A stretch of 64,000 bases of DNA from Roseicyclus salinarum (lineage in GTDB: Bacteria > Pseudomonadota > Alphaproteobacteria > Rhodobacterales > Rhodobacteraceae), in contig NZ_JARRSA010000002.1 in the NCBI RefSeq assembly GCF_029624655.1, positions 62,001 through 126,000 on the forward strand, in the 5' to 3' direction. The stretch's first letter is position 1. Each line of letters opens with the position of its first letter. Under the pieces are notes generated by a model, which had not been told where the DNA came from, did no database searches, and worked only from the letters and a program-made list of their open reading frames with translations. A program made the translations under genes and the position numbers. Positions 16,545-26,094 of the stretch are shown one piece after another.

Positions 16545-17531
16545 TCAGCCGCCGTAGATCATGTCGTCGGGGATGTCGGCCCCGGCGTTTTCCTCGAACC
16601 AGCGCGCCGCGCCGGGGTGCCACATCATGACGGCGTTCTTGTCCCAGTTCTCGGGGACGGTCGACGTCGCCGCGCGGTGGATGTTCACCATGCGCTCGTT
16701 GTCCGACATCACCACGTCGGTGACGGCGTAGACGAAGCTTTCCGGCAGGTCGCAGTTGGCGATCGCGAAGTTCCACATCGAAACCGACCGCGCCGGCGCT
16801 TCCAGCGTGGTGTAGGTGTCGGCGGCGATCTCGAATGCCGACACCGGGAAGGCGTCGATGATCTGCTGCTGCTCTTCCTCGGTGAACTCGATGATGTTCA
16901 CGTCGGTCTGCACTTCCAGCTGCGACACCGCCGGGACCGGGACGCCCGCCGCGAAGGCGATGACGTCGAGCAGGCCGTCCTGAAGCTGGCCGCCAAGGTC
17001 GGACCAGCCGCCGTTGCGGCGCTCGAAGTTCACGCCCAGCTCTTCCATCATGCGCGGGAAGTAGGTGTCCGAGGTCGAGCCCGCCGGGCCGAAGCCGATG
17101 CGCGCGCCATCCGGGATGTCGGCGATCGAGGTGATCCCCGAAGATGCCAGCGCCGTCACCGAGAACGGGGTCTGGTACATCGGGAACATCGCGCAGGCGT
17201 TGGTCATCTGCAGGCCGGGCGCGATCGGGTTGGTGCCCTCGAGCGACTCGCGTGCCGGGCCCATCGTGGTCATGCCGAACTGCGCTTCGCCGGTGTGGAC
17301 GAGCGCCATGTTCTGCATCGGGCCACCGGTGACTTCCGCGCCGCCCGACAGGCCAAGCTCTTCGGCGACGAGGTTCGCCCAGCCCGAGCCGTAGGCGAAG
17401 AAGGTGCCGCCCTGCGAGGCGGTGCCGACGGTGAAGCTTTCAGGCCAGCCCGCGCGATCTTCCTGCGCGAAGACGGCCGTGGCGGTCAGTGCGGTCGTCG
17501 CCGCGAGCACGGTCAATCTGGTCAGTTTCAT
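16545..17531 (-). CDS. TAXI-family TRAP transporter solute-binding protein
   Basis: 328 aa periplasmic protein. Signal peptide MKLTRLTVLAATTALTATAV with cleavage near VFAQ. The mature part begins with ESFTVGTASQGGTFFAYGSG, the TAXI hallmark, followed by VTGGPMQNMALVHTGEAQFG and GFGPAGSTSDTYFP, which line the ligand cleft. It delivers ligand to the fused permease encoded downstream. First gene of its operon; the DctB/DctD pair upstream is a plausible but unproved regulator. Confidence 0.92.
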   Translation of the reverse strand: MKLTRLTVLAATTALTATAVFAQEDRAGWPESFTVGTASQGGTFFAYGSGWANLVAEELGLSGGAEVTGGPMQNMALVHTGEAQFGMTTMGPARESLEGTNPIAPGLQMTNACAMFPMYQTPFSVTALASSGITSIADIPDGARIGFGPAGSTSDTYFPRMMEELGVNFERRNGGWSDLGGQLQDGLLDVIAFAAGVPVPAVSQLEVQTDVNIIEFTEEEQQQIIDAFPVSAFEIAADTYTTLEAPARSVSMWNFAIANCDLPESFVYAVTDVVMSDNERMVNIHRAATSTVPENWDKNAVMMWHPGAARWFEENAGADIPDDMIYGG

Positions 17532-17829
17532 GAACTTTCTCTCCCTTGCGTTTTACCCCGGTCAGGGGGCGGGCAAGGCAGGCGGGCGGTGCGTGCGCCC
17601 CAAGGGCCGCCGCGTCCGGTCCGATCTCCTCCCCGCCGTCCTCCCGGCGTTTTGCCGGACACGTTTCCCTCCGCGTCCGTCCGGTGGAGGGGTGGGGCGG
17701 CACGCTCACCCATGCAACGCCTGCAAGCCCGGTTTGCGCTAACGGGAAGGCTTTTCTGGCGGCGATGGGCGGAAAGGCACCCAAAGGCGGCATTCAGGTG
17801 TTCCCCGCGCCACCCATCGGGCCCCAGCT

Positions 17830-19185
17830 TCAATCCTGGCGGAAGGCCGTGCGGTCCAGCCCGTGCTTTTGCATCTTCTCGTAGAGCGACTTCCGGCTCA
17901 GGCCGAGGGCCTCGTAGGTGGCCTTGACGCTGCCCGCGTTGGCGGCGAGCGCGGCGGCGATCTGGGCCTTCTCGTGGGCCGCCATGCGCTCCGCGAGGCT
18001 GCGCCCCTCCTCCGCGCTGCCGGGGGGCGGCGCCTCGAGGCCGAGGGCATGGCGTTCGGCGGCGTTGCGCAATTCGCGCACATGGCCGGGCCAGTCGCGC
18101 GCGGCCAGCGCGGCCAGGACCGACGCGGGCACGTCGGGCAGCGCGCGCCCGTTGCGCCGCGCGGCCTCCGCCAGCAGCGTCAGGAACAGGATCGGGATGT
18201 CCTCGCGCCGTTCGTCGAGGCCGGGGACGCGGATCGTCACCACGTTCAGCCGGTAGAGAAGGTCGGCGCGGAACTCTCCCGAGGCGGCGGCGGCCTCGAG
18301 GTCGCGCTTGGAGGCGGCGACGAAGCGCACGTCGAGATCGACCGTCTCGTTCGAGCCGAGCCGCGTGACCTGCCGGTTCTGGATCGCCTGCAGCAGCTTC
18401 GCCTGAAGCGGCAGGGGCAGGCTGTCGATCTCGTCGAGAAAGACGGTGCCGCCGCGCGCGTGCTCGAACTTGCCGTAGCGCGCCCGCGTCGCGCCGGGAA
18501 AGGCCCCGCTTTCATGGCCGAACAGCTCGCTTTCGATCAGGCCGTCGGGAAGCGCCGCGCAATTGACCTGCACGAAGGGGCGTTCGGAGCGCGCGCTCGC
18601 CTCGTGCAGGGCGCGCGCCACCTCCTCCTTGCCCGTGCCGGTGGCGCCCTCGATCAGGACATCGGCCTCGGTCGCGGCGGTCGCGCGGATGCGCTCGCGC
18701 AGGGTGCGCATCGCCTCGCTCTGGCCCGTCAGGCGCGCCGCGACCGCATCCGCCGCGCGCCCGTCGCCGGAGGCGGCGGCCCGCAGCCTGCGGTTTTCCA
18801 TGGTAAGGCGGCGCTTGTCGAGCGCGCGGGCCACAGCGGCGGTCAGGCGGGCGGGGGCATAGGGTTTCTCGATGAAGTCCCATGCCCCCTCCTGCATGGA
18901 GCGCACCGCGAGGTCGACGTCGCCATGACCGGTCACAAGGATCACGGGCAGGTCGGGATCGCGCGCCAGCGCGGCGCGCATCAGGTCGAGCCCGTCCATC
19001 TTCGGCATCCGGATGTCGGTGACGAGGATGCCCGGAAAGTCGCGGTCCAGATGCTCCAGCGCGGCCTCGGCGCGGTCGCACAGGATCACCTCCAGATCGG
19101 CCAGCGTCAGTGTCTGTTCGGCGGCGAGGCGCAGGTGCTCCTCGTCGTCGACGAACACGATGGTGCCGCCGCCCGCCTCGGTCAT
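17830..19185 (-). CDS. DctD-like sigma-54-type response regulator with GAFPGA instead of GAFTGA
   Basis: 451 aa. Receiver domain (about 8-120): Asp13/Asp14, phospho-acceptor Asp57 in VTDIRMPKMDG, Thr in LVTGHGD, Lys in IEKPY. AAA+ domain (about 150-380): Walker A EGATGTGKEEVARAL, Walker B GGTVFLDEID, arginine-finger region and sensor II (DWPGHVRELRN). A Fis-type HTH ends the protein (GSVKATYEALGLSRKSLYEK). The sigma-54 contact loop reads GAFPGA (residues 227-232), with Pro230 where the canonical Thr should be. It overlaps the sensor kinase by 4 bases. It may still act with sigma-54 or may have diverged. Confidence 0.88.
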   Translation of the reverse strand: MTEAGGGTIVFVDDEEHLRLAAEQTLTLADLEVILCDRAEAALEHLDRDFPGILVTDIRMPKMDGLDLMRAALARDPDLPVILVTGHGDVDLAVRSMQEGAWDFIEKPYAPARLTAAVARALDKRRLTMENRRLRAAASGDGRAADAVAARLTGQSEAMRTLRERIRATAATEADVLIEGATGTGKEEVARALHEASARSERPFVQVNCAALPDGLIESELFGHESGAFPGATRARYGKFEHARGGTVFLDEIDSLPLPLQAKLLQAIQNRQVTRLGSNETVDLDVRFVAASKRDLEAAAASGEFRADLLYRLNVVTIRVPGLDERREDIPILFLTLLAEAARRNGRALPDVPASVLAALAARDWPGHVRELRNAAERHALGLEAPPPGSAEEGRSLAERMAAHEKAQIAAALAANAGSVKATYEALGLSRKSLYEKMQKHGLDRTAFRQD

Positions 19186-21098
19186 TCCGCCGCCATGTCC
19201 CCGGAAGCGCCATTCGCGTCGGGACCCTCGGCGGCGGCGGGCGCCTCGGTCCGGCGCAGCGTGACGGCGAACACCGCGCCGCCGTCGGGACGGTTGGCCG
19301 CGGTCAGCCGACCGTCGAAGTCGCGCACGATGTTGTAGGAGATGGACAGGCCGAGGCCGAGGCCCTGGCCCGGATCCTTGGTGGTGAAGAAGGGGTCGAA
19401 GGCCTGCGCCAGCGCGTCGTCAGACAGGCCCGGTCCCCGGTCGCGCACCTCGATCCGGCAGGTGCCGCTGCCCGGCGGGCCGTCGGTAAAGACCTCGATC
19501 TCCACGGGTTTCGTCGGGCGACCCTCCATGGCATCGCAGGCGTTGCTGATCAGGTTGACCACGACCTGCTGCAGGCGGATGCGCCCGCCCTCGGCCCAGA
19601 TCTCGGGCGAGGGGGGGACGTGATGGATCTCGGCCCCGGCCTTGGAAAGGCCCGCCTCCATCAGCTCGAGCGCGTCGGCGACGATCGCGCCAAGCGGCAC
19701 AGGGCCCGTCTTGTCCTGGGGGCGGCGGGCGAAGTTGCGCAGGTGCTTGGAGATCGACGCCATCCGGTCGGCCATGGCCGAGATGCGGCCCACGTTCAGA
19801 CGCGCATCCTCGACGCGGCCCCGGTCGAGGAACACCGTGGCATTGTCGGCGAAGGACTTCACGGCGGCGAGCGGCTGGTTGAACTCGTGACTGAGCGCCG
19901 CCGACATCTGGCCAAGCGCCGCGAGCTTTCCGGCCTGCACGAGTTCGGCCTGCGCGCGCCGCAGGCGGTCCTCGGCGGTGCGGCGCTCTTCGACCTCGCC
20001 GCGAAGCTGGGCGTTGGCCGCGTCGAGGTCGCGCGTGCGGTCGCGCACCCGCGCCTCGAGCTCGGCCTGCTGGCTGCGCTGCACGGCGATACGCTCCATC
20101 AGTTGCGCGCGGCGCTGCAGCAGCACGGCGGCGAGCAGGCCGCATATCGCGATCAGCAGAAGAACGAGCCCCAGCACCGTCCAGGCCTGCGCAAGCGCGG
20201 GCGCCGTCGGCGTCAGGATCGACACCCGCCAGCCCGGCGCGGCGATCAGCGACGTCTGGATGACGAAGTCCTCGGACGCCCCGTCGCGCCCGTCGACGGT
20301 GATGATCTCCATGTCGCCGGTCAGCGGCGCGCGGAGCGTTCCGAGTGGCCTGAGCGCATAGGGCGGATATTGGCGCGTCGCCGCGATTTCCTCGATCGCG
20401 GCCTCGGGGATGGGTCCCATCGCGCGGAAATGCCAGTCCGCCCGATCGGACAGGAAGATCACGTTGCTGGTGTCGGTCACGATGATCGTGCTTCCCGCGT
20501 CCGCCCAGGATTCCTCGAACCCGTCGAGCGTGATCTTGACGGCGACCACGCCAAGCAGGTCGGTTTCCGCGATGACCGGCGCCGCGAAATAATAGCCGCG
20601 CTGGCCCGAGTTGACGCCGAGGGCGTGGAACCGCCCGAACCCCTGGGACATCGCGTCGGAGAAATAGGGCCTGTAGTCGAAGACGCTGCCCACGAAGGAG
20701 TGCTCGGCGCGGTAGTTGGAGGCCGCCACGGTGCGGCCGCGGGCATCCATCACGAAGATGTCCGATACGTCGAGCGACAGCGCGCGCTGGCGCAGAAGCT
20801 CGTTGGCGAACGGGGCGAGCCCCTCGTTGTCGGGATGGCGCAGGACGCGCGACAGGATCGGCTGCTCGGCGATGAGCGAGGGAAGCGCCTCGGTCCGCTC
20901 CAGCGCGCCGCGAAGCCCCTCGACCGCGAGGCGCAGCGTGGCCGCGTCCTGCGCGCCGGCCTTGGCGAGGTAATGCCGCTCGATCCGCGGAAGGACGGCG
21001 AAGCTTGCCGCCACCGCGAGGACCACGGCGCCTGCGAGCAGGGCCATGGCGCGACGCGGGCGCGGGCCGCCGGAAATCTGGTCGTGAGCGCCGTTCAT
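19182..21098 (-). CDS. DctB-like membrane sensor histidine kinase
   Basis: 638 aa. A first membrane segment near residues 15-35 (AMALLAGAVVLAVAASFAVL), a periplasmic double-Cache-type sensor of roughly 250 residues, and a second membrane segment (AWTVLGLVLLLIAICGLLAA). A coiled-coil linker follows, then the HisKA box with His404 in LSHEFNQPLAAVKSF. The ATPase has an N box (VVNLISNACDAME) and G boxes (RDRGPGLS, GQGLGLGLSI). This matches C4-dicarboxylate sensors of the DctB group. It should phosphorylate the co-encoded regulator. The ligand may be the TRAP substrate. Confidence 0.9.
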   Translation of the reverse strand: MNGAHDQISGGPRPRRAMALLAGAVVLAVAASFAVLPRIERHYLAKAGAQDAATLRLAVEGLRGALERTEALPSLIAEQPILSRVLRHPDNEGLAPFANELLRQRALSLDVSDIFVMDARGRTVAASNYRAEHSFVGSVFDYRPYFSDAMSQGFGRFHALGVNSGQRGYYFAAPVIAETDLLGVVAVKITLDGFEESWADAGSTIIVTDTSNVIFLSDRADWHFRAMGPIPEAAIEEIAATRQYPPYALRPLGTLRAPLTGDMEIITVDGRDGASEDFVIQTSLIAAPGWRVSILTPTAPALAQAWTVLGLVLLLIAICGLLAAVLLQRRAQLMERIAVQRSQQAELEARVRDRTRDLDAANAQLRGEVEERRTAEDRLRRAQAELVQAGKLAALGQMSAALSHEFNQPLAAVKSFADNATVFLDRGRVEDARLNVGRISAMADRMASISKHLRNFARRPQDKTGPVPLGAIVADALELMEAGLSKAGAEIHHVPPSPEIWAEGGRIRLQQVVVNLISNACDAMEGRPTKPVEIEVFTDGPPGSGTCRIEVRDRGPGLSDDALAQAFDPFFTTKDPGQGLGLGLSISYNIVRDFDGRLTAANRPDGGAVFAVTLRRTEAPAAAEGPDANGASGDMAAE

Positions 21099-21197
21099 CC
21101 GGCGAGACTATGCGCGCCGGACGGGCCTGACCAGTGGCGTTGCGGCGCCGGACGTGCCGGACGCGCCGCCGACGGGCGGGAGCGCGCAGGAACGGCC

Positions 21198-23645
21198 TCA
21201 GCCGTGGCCGACCCAAGTCTCGAGGCGCGCGATGCGCCCTTGCGAAAGGCCCACGGCCTCCGGCACGTCGAGGTCGGACCAGTCCCGCTCCCGCGCACGG
21301 GCGGCGTCGAACTGCGAGGCGGCCCGAAGGCCGGGCAACTCGTCCCACGCCACGGGCACCGCCACCGGCGCGCCCGCCCGCGCGCGCAGCGAGAACGGCG
21401 CGATGGCGGTCGCCCCGCGGTCGTTGCGCAGCCAGTCGACGAAGATCCGCCCCTTGCGCCGCGCCTTGGACATCTCGGCGAGGAAACGCCCGGGCTCCGC
21501 CGCCGCGAGGCCTCTCGCGAAGATCCGCGCGTAGAGCTTCACGGTGTCCCAGCCCGCGATGCGTCGCAGCGGCACCACGACGTGAACGCCCTTGCCCCCG
21601 GTCACGAGGGCCCACGAGGGAAGGCCGAGGTCGGCGAGGATGCCGCGAATGTCGCGCGCGGCGGACACCACGTCGGCGAAGCCGAGGTCCTCGTCGGGGT
21701 CGAGGTCGAAGACCATCCGGTCCGGGTGGTCGAGCCGGTCGCAGCGCGCGCCCCAGATGTGGAATTCAAGCGTGCCCATCTGCGCGGCGCCCACGAGGCC
21801 CTGCGCGTTCGTGACATACATGTATTCGGCCGTCCTGCCGTTCGCTTCCTCGACCTCCACCGGCTTCACCGCGTCGGGCCATCCCTCGCCACGGTGCTTC
21901 TGGAAGAACCGCTCGCCCCCGAGCCCCGCTGGCAGCCGCACGAGGGACAGTGGCCTGTCCGCGGCCTCCACCAGCATCCGGTCGGCCACTGCCTCGTAGT
22001 ATTCCGCGACCCCGCCCTTGGTGAGCCCGGCCTCGGGATAGACCTGCCGCCCCGGGTTCGAGACCGCGATCCCGGCGATCTCGATGCGGCCTGACCCATT
22101 CGTCCGCTGTTCCGTCATCCTGTCACCTTCCAGCCTGACCTCCCGCGCGGGCTTGTCCTCGCGCAGACCGAGGAACACGGCGTGGCGCAAGCGCCCGTCG
22201 CGGGTCGTCTCGGCATATTTCACCTCCGCCACCAGCACGGGCCTGATCCATGTCACGCCGCCGGCCTCGCTTCGGGGCAGCTCCGCAGGCGGGGTCTTGC
22301 GGGCAAGCGGCTTCATGGCGCGGGCGAGGTCGTCCATCGCCGCCGCGTCGAAGCCGGTCCCGACCTTCCCGACATAGACGAGCGCGCTGTCGTTCCACGC
22401 GCCAAGCGCCAGCGAGGCGAAGGGGCGGCCGGGCCTGTCGCTGCGCTGCCAGCCGAGGATCACGAACTCGTCCCGCCGCTCGCACTTGATCTTGCGCCAG
22501 TCCGTGCCGCGGCCGGGGCGGTAGGGCCTGTCGATGCGCTTGGCGATCAGGCCTTCGCCCCCGGCGGCGCAGACCCGGTCGAAGGCGCCGTGCGCGTCCT
22601 TGCGGATTACCGCGGACAGCTGCGCCTGTCCAAGCGGCGGCGCGGACCGGAAAAGCGCCTCGAGCCGTTCGCGGCGCGCGCGCAAGGGCTCGCCCGTGAC
22701 ATCCCTGCCATCGAGCGACAGCAGGTCGAAGCCGTAGAAGCGGAACGGCCCTCCGGCCTTGATCGCCTTCTGCAGGCTCGAAAAGCCCTGCAGGTCCGCG
22801 CCAGCCACGATCTCCCCGTCGATGAGCGCGCTGTCGCAGTCCAGCGGCGCGAAGGCGGGTGCGAGGCTTGCGAAGCGGTCTGACCAGTCGTGGCCGTTGC
22901 GCGTGTGGATGCGCGGCCCGCCGTCTCCCAGCGCGACCAGCGCGCGGTAGCCGTCGATCTTCAGCTCGTGCCACCAGCCCGCCCCGGTCTCGAGCGTGTC
23001 GGACAGGGTTGCGAGCTGCACCTCGCGAAATCCGGGAAGCGGGCCGGACTGCCCTTCCGTTTGCGGCCCGGGGTCCGCGCCGGCCGCGATCTGGCGCATC
23101 GTGCGGCCGGTCGAGACGCTGCGGCGATAGCGGCCGACGGGATCGCGTCGTCCCGCAGCCTCGTCCTCGGCCTTGATCAGAAGCCAGTTCTCGCGGCCCC
23201 GGTCGGACGCCCGCCGCCCCTTCATCCGCACGAGGTCCCACGCGCCGGTCAACCGGCGTCCATGCAGGCGGAAGGCCAGATGACCCTTCTTCAGGCCAGC
23301 CTCCACCGGGATCGTCGGGGTCCAGTGGCCGATATCGAACAGCATGACCGTGCCCGCGCCGTAGTTGTCCTCGGGGATGACGCCCTCGAAGCCAAGATAG
23401 GAGATCGGGTGATCCTCGGTGCGCACCGCGAGGCGCCTGTCGCCGGTCCGCAGCGAAGGCCCCTTCGTCACAGCCCAGCTCAGCAGCGCGCCGTCCCATT
23501 CCAGCCGCAGGTCGAAATGCAGCCTGCGCGCATCGTGCCGCTGCATCGAGTAGCGCAGGGCGAGGCCTTCGGGCGCGCCCCCGTCGCGCGGCTCGGGCGT
23601 CGCGTCGAAGTCGCGCCGCGCGAGGTATCGCTCGAGCCGCGACAT
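21198..23645 (-). CDS. ligD: ATP-dependent DNA ligase LigD, phosphoesterase-ligase-polymerase
   Basis: 815 aa with all three NHEJ activities in the order PE-LIG-POL. Residues to about 160 form the 3'-phosphoesterase (YSMQRHDARRLHFDLRLEWD, with catalytic His and Asp residues). The ligase follows, with adenylated Lys229 in HELKIDGYR and the later motif GEGLIAKR. From about residue 530 comes the archaeo-eukaryotic-primase-like polymerase (YPEAGLTKGGVAEYYEAVA, FDLDPDEDLGFADV). It repairs double-strand breaks with Ku, encoded 6 bases upstream. Length and domain order are normal for proteobacterial LigD. Confidence 0.96.
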   Translation of the reverse strand: MSRLERYLARRDFDATPEPRDGGAPEGLALRYSMQRHDARRLHFDLRLEWDGALLSWAVTKGPSLRTGDRRLAVRTEDHPISYLGFEGVIPEDNYGAGTVMLFDIGHWTPTIPVEAGLKKGHLAFRLHGRRLTGAWDLVRMKGRRASDRGRENWLLIKAEDEAAGRRDPVGRYRRSVSTGRTMRQIAAGADPGPQTEGQSGPLPGFREVQLATLSDTLETGAGWWHELKIDGYRALVALGDGGPRIHTRNGHDWSDRFASLAPAFAPLDCDSALIDGEIVAGADLQGFSSLQKAIKAGGPFRFYGFDLLSLDGRDVTGEPLRARRERLEALFRSAPPLGQAQLSAVIRKDAHGAFDRVCAAGGEGLIAKRIDRPYRPGRGTDWRKIKCERRDEFVILGWQRSDRPGRPFASLALGAWNDSALVYVGKVGTGFDAAAMDDLARAMKPLARKTPPAELPRSEAGGVTWIRPVLVAEVKYAETTRDGRLRHAVFLGLREDKPAREVRLEGDRMTEQRTNGSGRIEIAGIAVSNPGRQVYPEAGLTKGGVAEYYEAVADRMLVEAADRPLSLVRLPAGLGGERFFQKHRGEGWPDAVKPVEVEEANGRTAEYMYVTNAQGLVGAAQMGTLEFHIWGARCDRLDHPDRMVFDLDPDEDLGFADVVSAARDIRGILADLGLPSWALVTGGKGVHVVVPLRRIAGWDTVKLYARIFARGLAAAEPGRFLAEMSKARRKGRIFVDWLRNDRGATAIAPFSLRARAGAPVAVPVAWDELPGLRAASQFDAARARERDWSDLDVPEAVGLSQGRIARLETWVGHG

Positions 23646-23651
23646 TCGCCG

Positions 23652-24533
23652 TCACCCCGTCTTGCGCCGTCCGCCGCGCGCGGACGAGGAGGACCGGGAC
23701 GCGCCCGCGGATCGCGGACCGCCACCCTTCCTCGCGCCGCCCTTCGCGTCCTTCTTCAGGCTTTCCTTCAGCGCCGACATCAGGTCGACGACGTTCTCCC
23801 CGCCCTGCGGCTGGTCCGCGCCGGCGCGCACGCGGGGGGTCTTTCCGCTCGACCGTTTCGCCTCGATCAGCTCGCGCAGCGCGATGTCGTAGCGGTCCCG
23901 GTAGGCGGTGGCGTCGAAATCGCCGGTCTTGCGGTCGATCAGCTCGGTCGCCACCGACAGAAGTTCGTCCTCGGCGGGCGCGTCCTGCACCGACGCGAAA
24001 AGCGGCTCCGCGTCCCTGATCTCGTCGGCGTAGTGCAGCGTCTCAAGCAGAAGGCCGTCGCCGCAGGGCCGGATCGCGCAGAGGTATTCCTTGCCGCGCA
24101 TCGTCAGCTGCCCGATTCCCGCCTTCTCGGACCTGCGGAGCGCGTCGCGGACGACGCGGTAGGCATCCTCCGCAAGCTCGTCGGTCGGCACGATGTAGTA
24201 GGGCTTGTCGAAATAGAGCGGCGGGATCTCGCAGATGCCGACGAACTGCACCAGGTCCAGCGTCTTCTTCGTCTCCAGCCGGATCGCGTCGACCTCGTCC
24301 TTCTCCAGAAGAAGGTATTCGTCGCCGCCCAGCTCGTAGCCCTTGAGGATCTCGTCGGGATCTACCGGGCCGACGCCCGGCACCACCTTCTCGTAGCGGA
24401 TGCGCTTGCCGGTCGGGCCGTGGATCTGGCGGAAACTCACCCGAGCGCCCGGCCGGGTCGCAGAGTGGATCTCGACGGGGATGGACACGAGCGACAGACG
24501 AAGCTGCCCCTTCCAGACGGCGCGCGATGCCAT
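23652..24533 (-). CDS. ku: Ku homodimer DNA-end-binding protein
   Basis: 293 aa. The Ku core begins WKGQLRLSLVSIPVEIHSAT and includes FRQIHGPTGKRIRYEKVVPG and the GYEL segment typical of bacterial Ku. The last 60 residues are Lys/Arg/Ser/Gly-rich, the usual basic tail that helps DNA threading and ligase recruitment. It binds double-strand ends and recruits LigD. First gene of the ku-ligD operon. Confidence 0.96.
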   Translation of the reverse strand: MASRAVWKGQLRLSLVSIPVEIHSATRPGARVSFRQIHGPTGKRIRYEKVVPGVGPVDPDEILKGYELGGDEYLLLEKDEVDAIRLETKKTLDLVQFVGICEIPPLYFDKPYYIVPTDELAEDAYRVVRDALRRSEKAGIGQLTMRGKEYLCAIRPCGDGLLLETLHYADEIRDAEPLFASVQDAPAEDELLSVATELIDRKTGDFDATAYRDRYDIALRELIEAKRSSGKTPRVRAGADQPQGGENVVDLMSALKESLKKDAKGGARKGGGPRSAGASRSSSSARGGRRKTG

Positions 24534-24618
24534 TTCGACCTCCAGTTACGGGATCGAAACGCCTCGGATGCGGACTTGGTTCAATCGCCGGCCCGCCAGG
24601 TGCGCGCGGGGCGCGCGG

Positions 24619-25818
24619 TCAGGCCTGCACCTTCAGCGCGGCCCCAAGCGCGGCGATGCCCTCGACGATGCGTTCCTCGGAGAGGCCCGAATAGTTGAAG
24701 CGCGCGAAATTCGGCTGCTCCGTCACCGGGAAGAAACTGCCACCCGGCACGTAGGCGACCCGCGCCTCCGGAAGGGCGACGTCGCGCATGAAGGCCGTGG
24801 CGTCGAAGCCTTCGGGAAACCTCGCCCAGACGAACAGCCCGCCCTCGGGGTCGGTGAAGGTGACGTCCTGCGGGAAGTGCCTGCGCATCGCCTCGAGCAT
24901 CACCTCCTTCTTGCGCCGGTAGCTGGCGCAAAGCGTCGCGACATGCGCGGCAAGGTCGAAACGGTCCAGAAAGAGGCTCGCGGCGGTCATGTTCAGGGTC
25001 GAGGTCTGGGTGTCGGCGGCCAGTTTCAGGAGCTTCATCTTCTCCATCAGCGCGCCTTCGGCGACCGCCCAGCCGAGCCGCATTCCCGGCACCAGCACCT
25101 TCGAGAACGACCCGAGGTGAATGACGCGGCCATCGGTGTCGAGCGATTTCAGCGTCGGAAGATGATCGCCCGAGAACCGGATGCGGCGATAGGCGGCGTC
25201 CTCCAGCACGACGAGGTCGTGGTCGCGGGCAAGTTCGATCAGTCGCTTGCGGCGGGCAAGCGACAGTGTCGCGCCGGTCGGGTTCTGGAACTCGGGGATC
25301 GTGTAGATCACCCGCGCCCGCGGCGTGTCGCGCAGCACCCGCTCGAGGATGTCGACGCGCATCCCCTCCTCGTCCATCGGGACGGGGGCATAGGACGGCT
25401 GCGCGGGATCGAACGCGATCCGTGCGCCAAGGAAGGTCGGATCTTCCGTCACGATCACGTCGCCCGGATCGACCAGCATCCTTCCGGCGAGGTCGAGGCC
25501 CTGCTGGCTTCCCTGCAGGATCAGGACGTTTTCCGAGCCGGAGGGCGTGCCGTCCTCGGTCATCATCTGGGCGACCTGCACGCGCAGGTGCGGCAGCCCG
25601 TCCGAGGGGGCGTATTGCATGCCTGCCCCGCCCGGAGCGCGGATCGCCTCGGCGTAGACGGCCTCCAGCTCGGCGGCGGGGAACAGATCGGGGTCGGGAT
25701 AGCCGCCGCCGAAGGAGATGATCGACGGATCCGCGCCGAGCGACAGAAGCTCGCCGATCGCGTTCGGCTCGACCCGCGCCATGCGGGCTGCAAAACGGGG
25801 TGTGGTCTGGGCGCTCAT
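24619..25818 (-). CDS. PLP-dependent aminotransferase, class I (LysN/2-aminoadipate type)
   Basis: 399 aa fold-type I aminotransferase. N-terminal SIISFGGGYPDPDLFP, the loop LILQGSQQGLDLAGR, YTIPEFQNPTGATLS (Asn and Pro contact PLP), LEDAAYRRIRF, and the Schiff-base lysine in LGSFSKVLVPGMRLGW. The pattern is that of aminoadipate or branched-chain-type transaminases that resemble MocR C-terminal domains. Single gene, divergent from the BKACE operon. The amino donor and acceptor cannot be read. Confidence 0.88.
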   Translation of the reverse strand: MSAQTTPRFAARMARVEPNAIGELLSLGADPSIISFGGGYPDPDLFPAAELEAVYAEAIRAPGGAGMQYAPSDGLPHLRVQVAQMMTEDGTPSGSENVLILQGSQQGLDLAGRMLVDPGDVIVTEDPTFLGARIAFDPAQPSYAPVPMDEEGMRVDILERVLRDTPRARVIYTIPEFQNPTGATLSLARRKRLIELARDHDLVVLEDAAYRRIRFSGDHLPTLKSLDTDGRVIHLGSFSKVLVPGMRLGWAVAEGALMEKMKLLKLAADTQTSTLNMTAASLFLDRFDLAAHVATLCASYRRKKEVMLEAMRRHFPQDVTFTDPEGGLFVWARFPEGFDATAFMRDVALPEARVAYVPGGSFFPVTEQPNFARFNYSGLSEERIVEGIAALGAALKVQA

Positions 25819-26010
25819 CGAGGTGTCTCCGGGGTGCTGCGGGGCCAGAGGACACCGCCTGCCCATCCTGCGCAAGGGCGCGTCGGCGCCGCGCCTGGCG
25901 GTGCACGCGACCGAAAGGGCGGTGCCGTTCACGAGGCCGCCGCCCCGCGCCGCCAGCCGCGGCCGATGGACAAGGCGCACGCGATGGCCGACCATCCGGC
26001 CGGCGGGCCG

Positions 26011-26038
26011 CCGATCCCCTGCGGCCGATCCCCTGCGG
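26011..26038. repeat. Perfect 14-base tandem duplication upstream of the BKACE operon
   Basis: CCGATCCCCTGCGG occurs twice head to tail, 56 bases before the ATG at 26095. Same-face repeats of this kind can be activator sites or plain slippage products; nothing else here decides. The rest of the 276-base divergent gap shows no gene. Confidence 0.55.
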
Positions 26039-26094
26039 CGAGGCGCGGCGCCCGTGCGCCGTCGCGACGGGACAGGCAAGAAGGAGGGAGAGCC

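Noticed and set aside
17532-17829. Possible sigma-54 (-24/-12) promoter upstream of the TAXI gene on the minus strand (GGGCTTGCAGGCGTTGCA-like stretch)
   Set aside because: The GG and GC dinucleotides are two bases too far apart for a -24/-12 element; I see no other match in this gap.
19110-22094. Very long open frame antisense to the sensor kinase and LigD
   Set aside because: Long antisense frames are normal in GC-rich DNA with strong third-position bias; the minus-strand genes carry clear family motifs and this frame does not.
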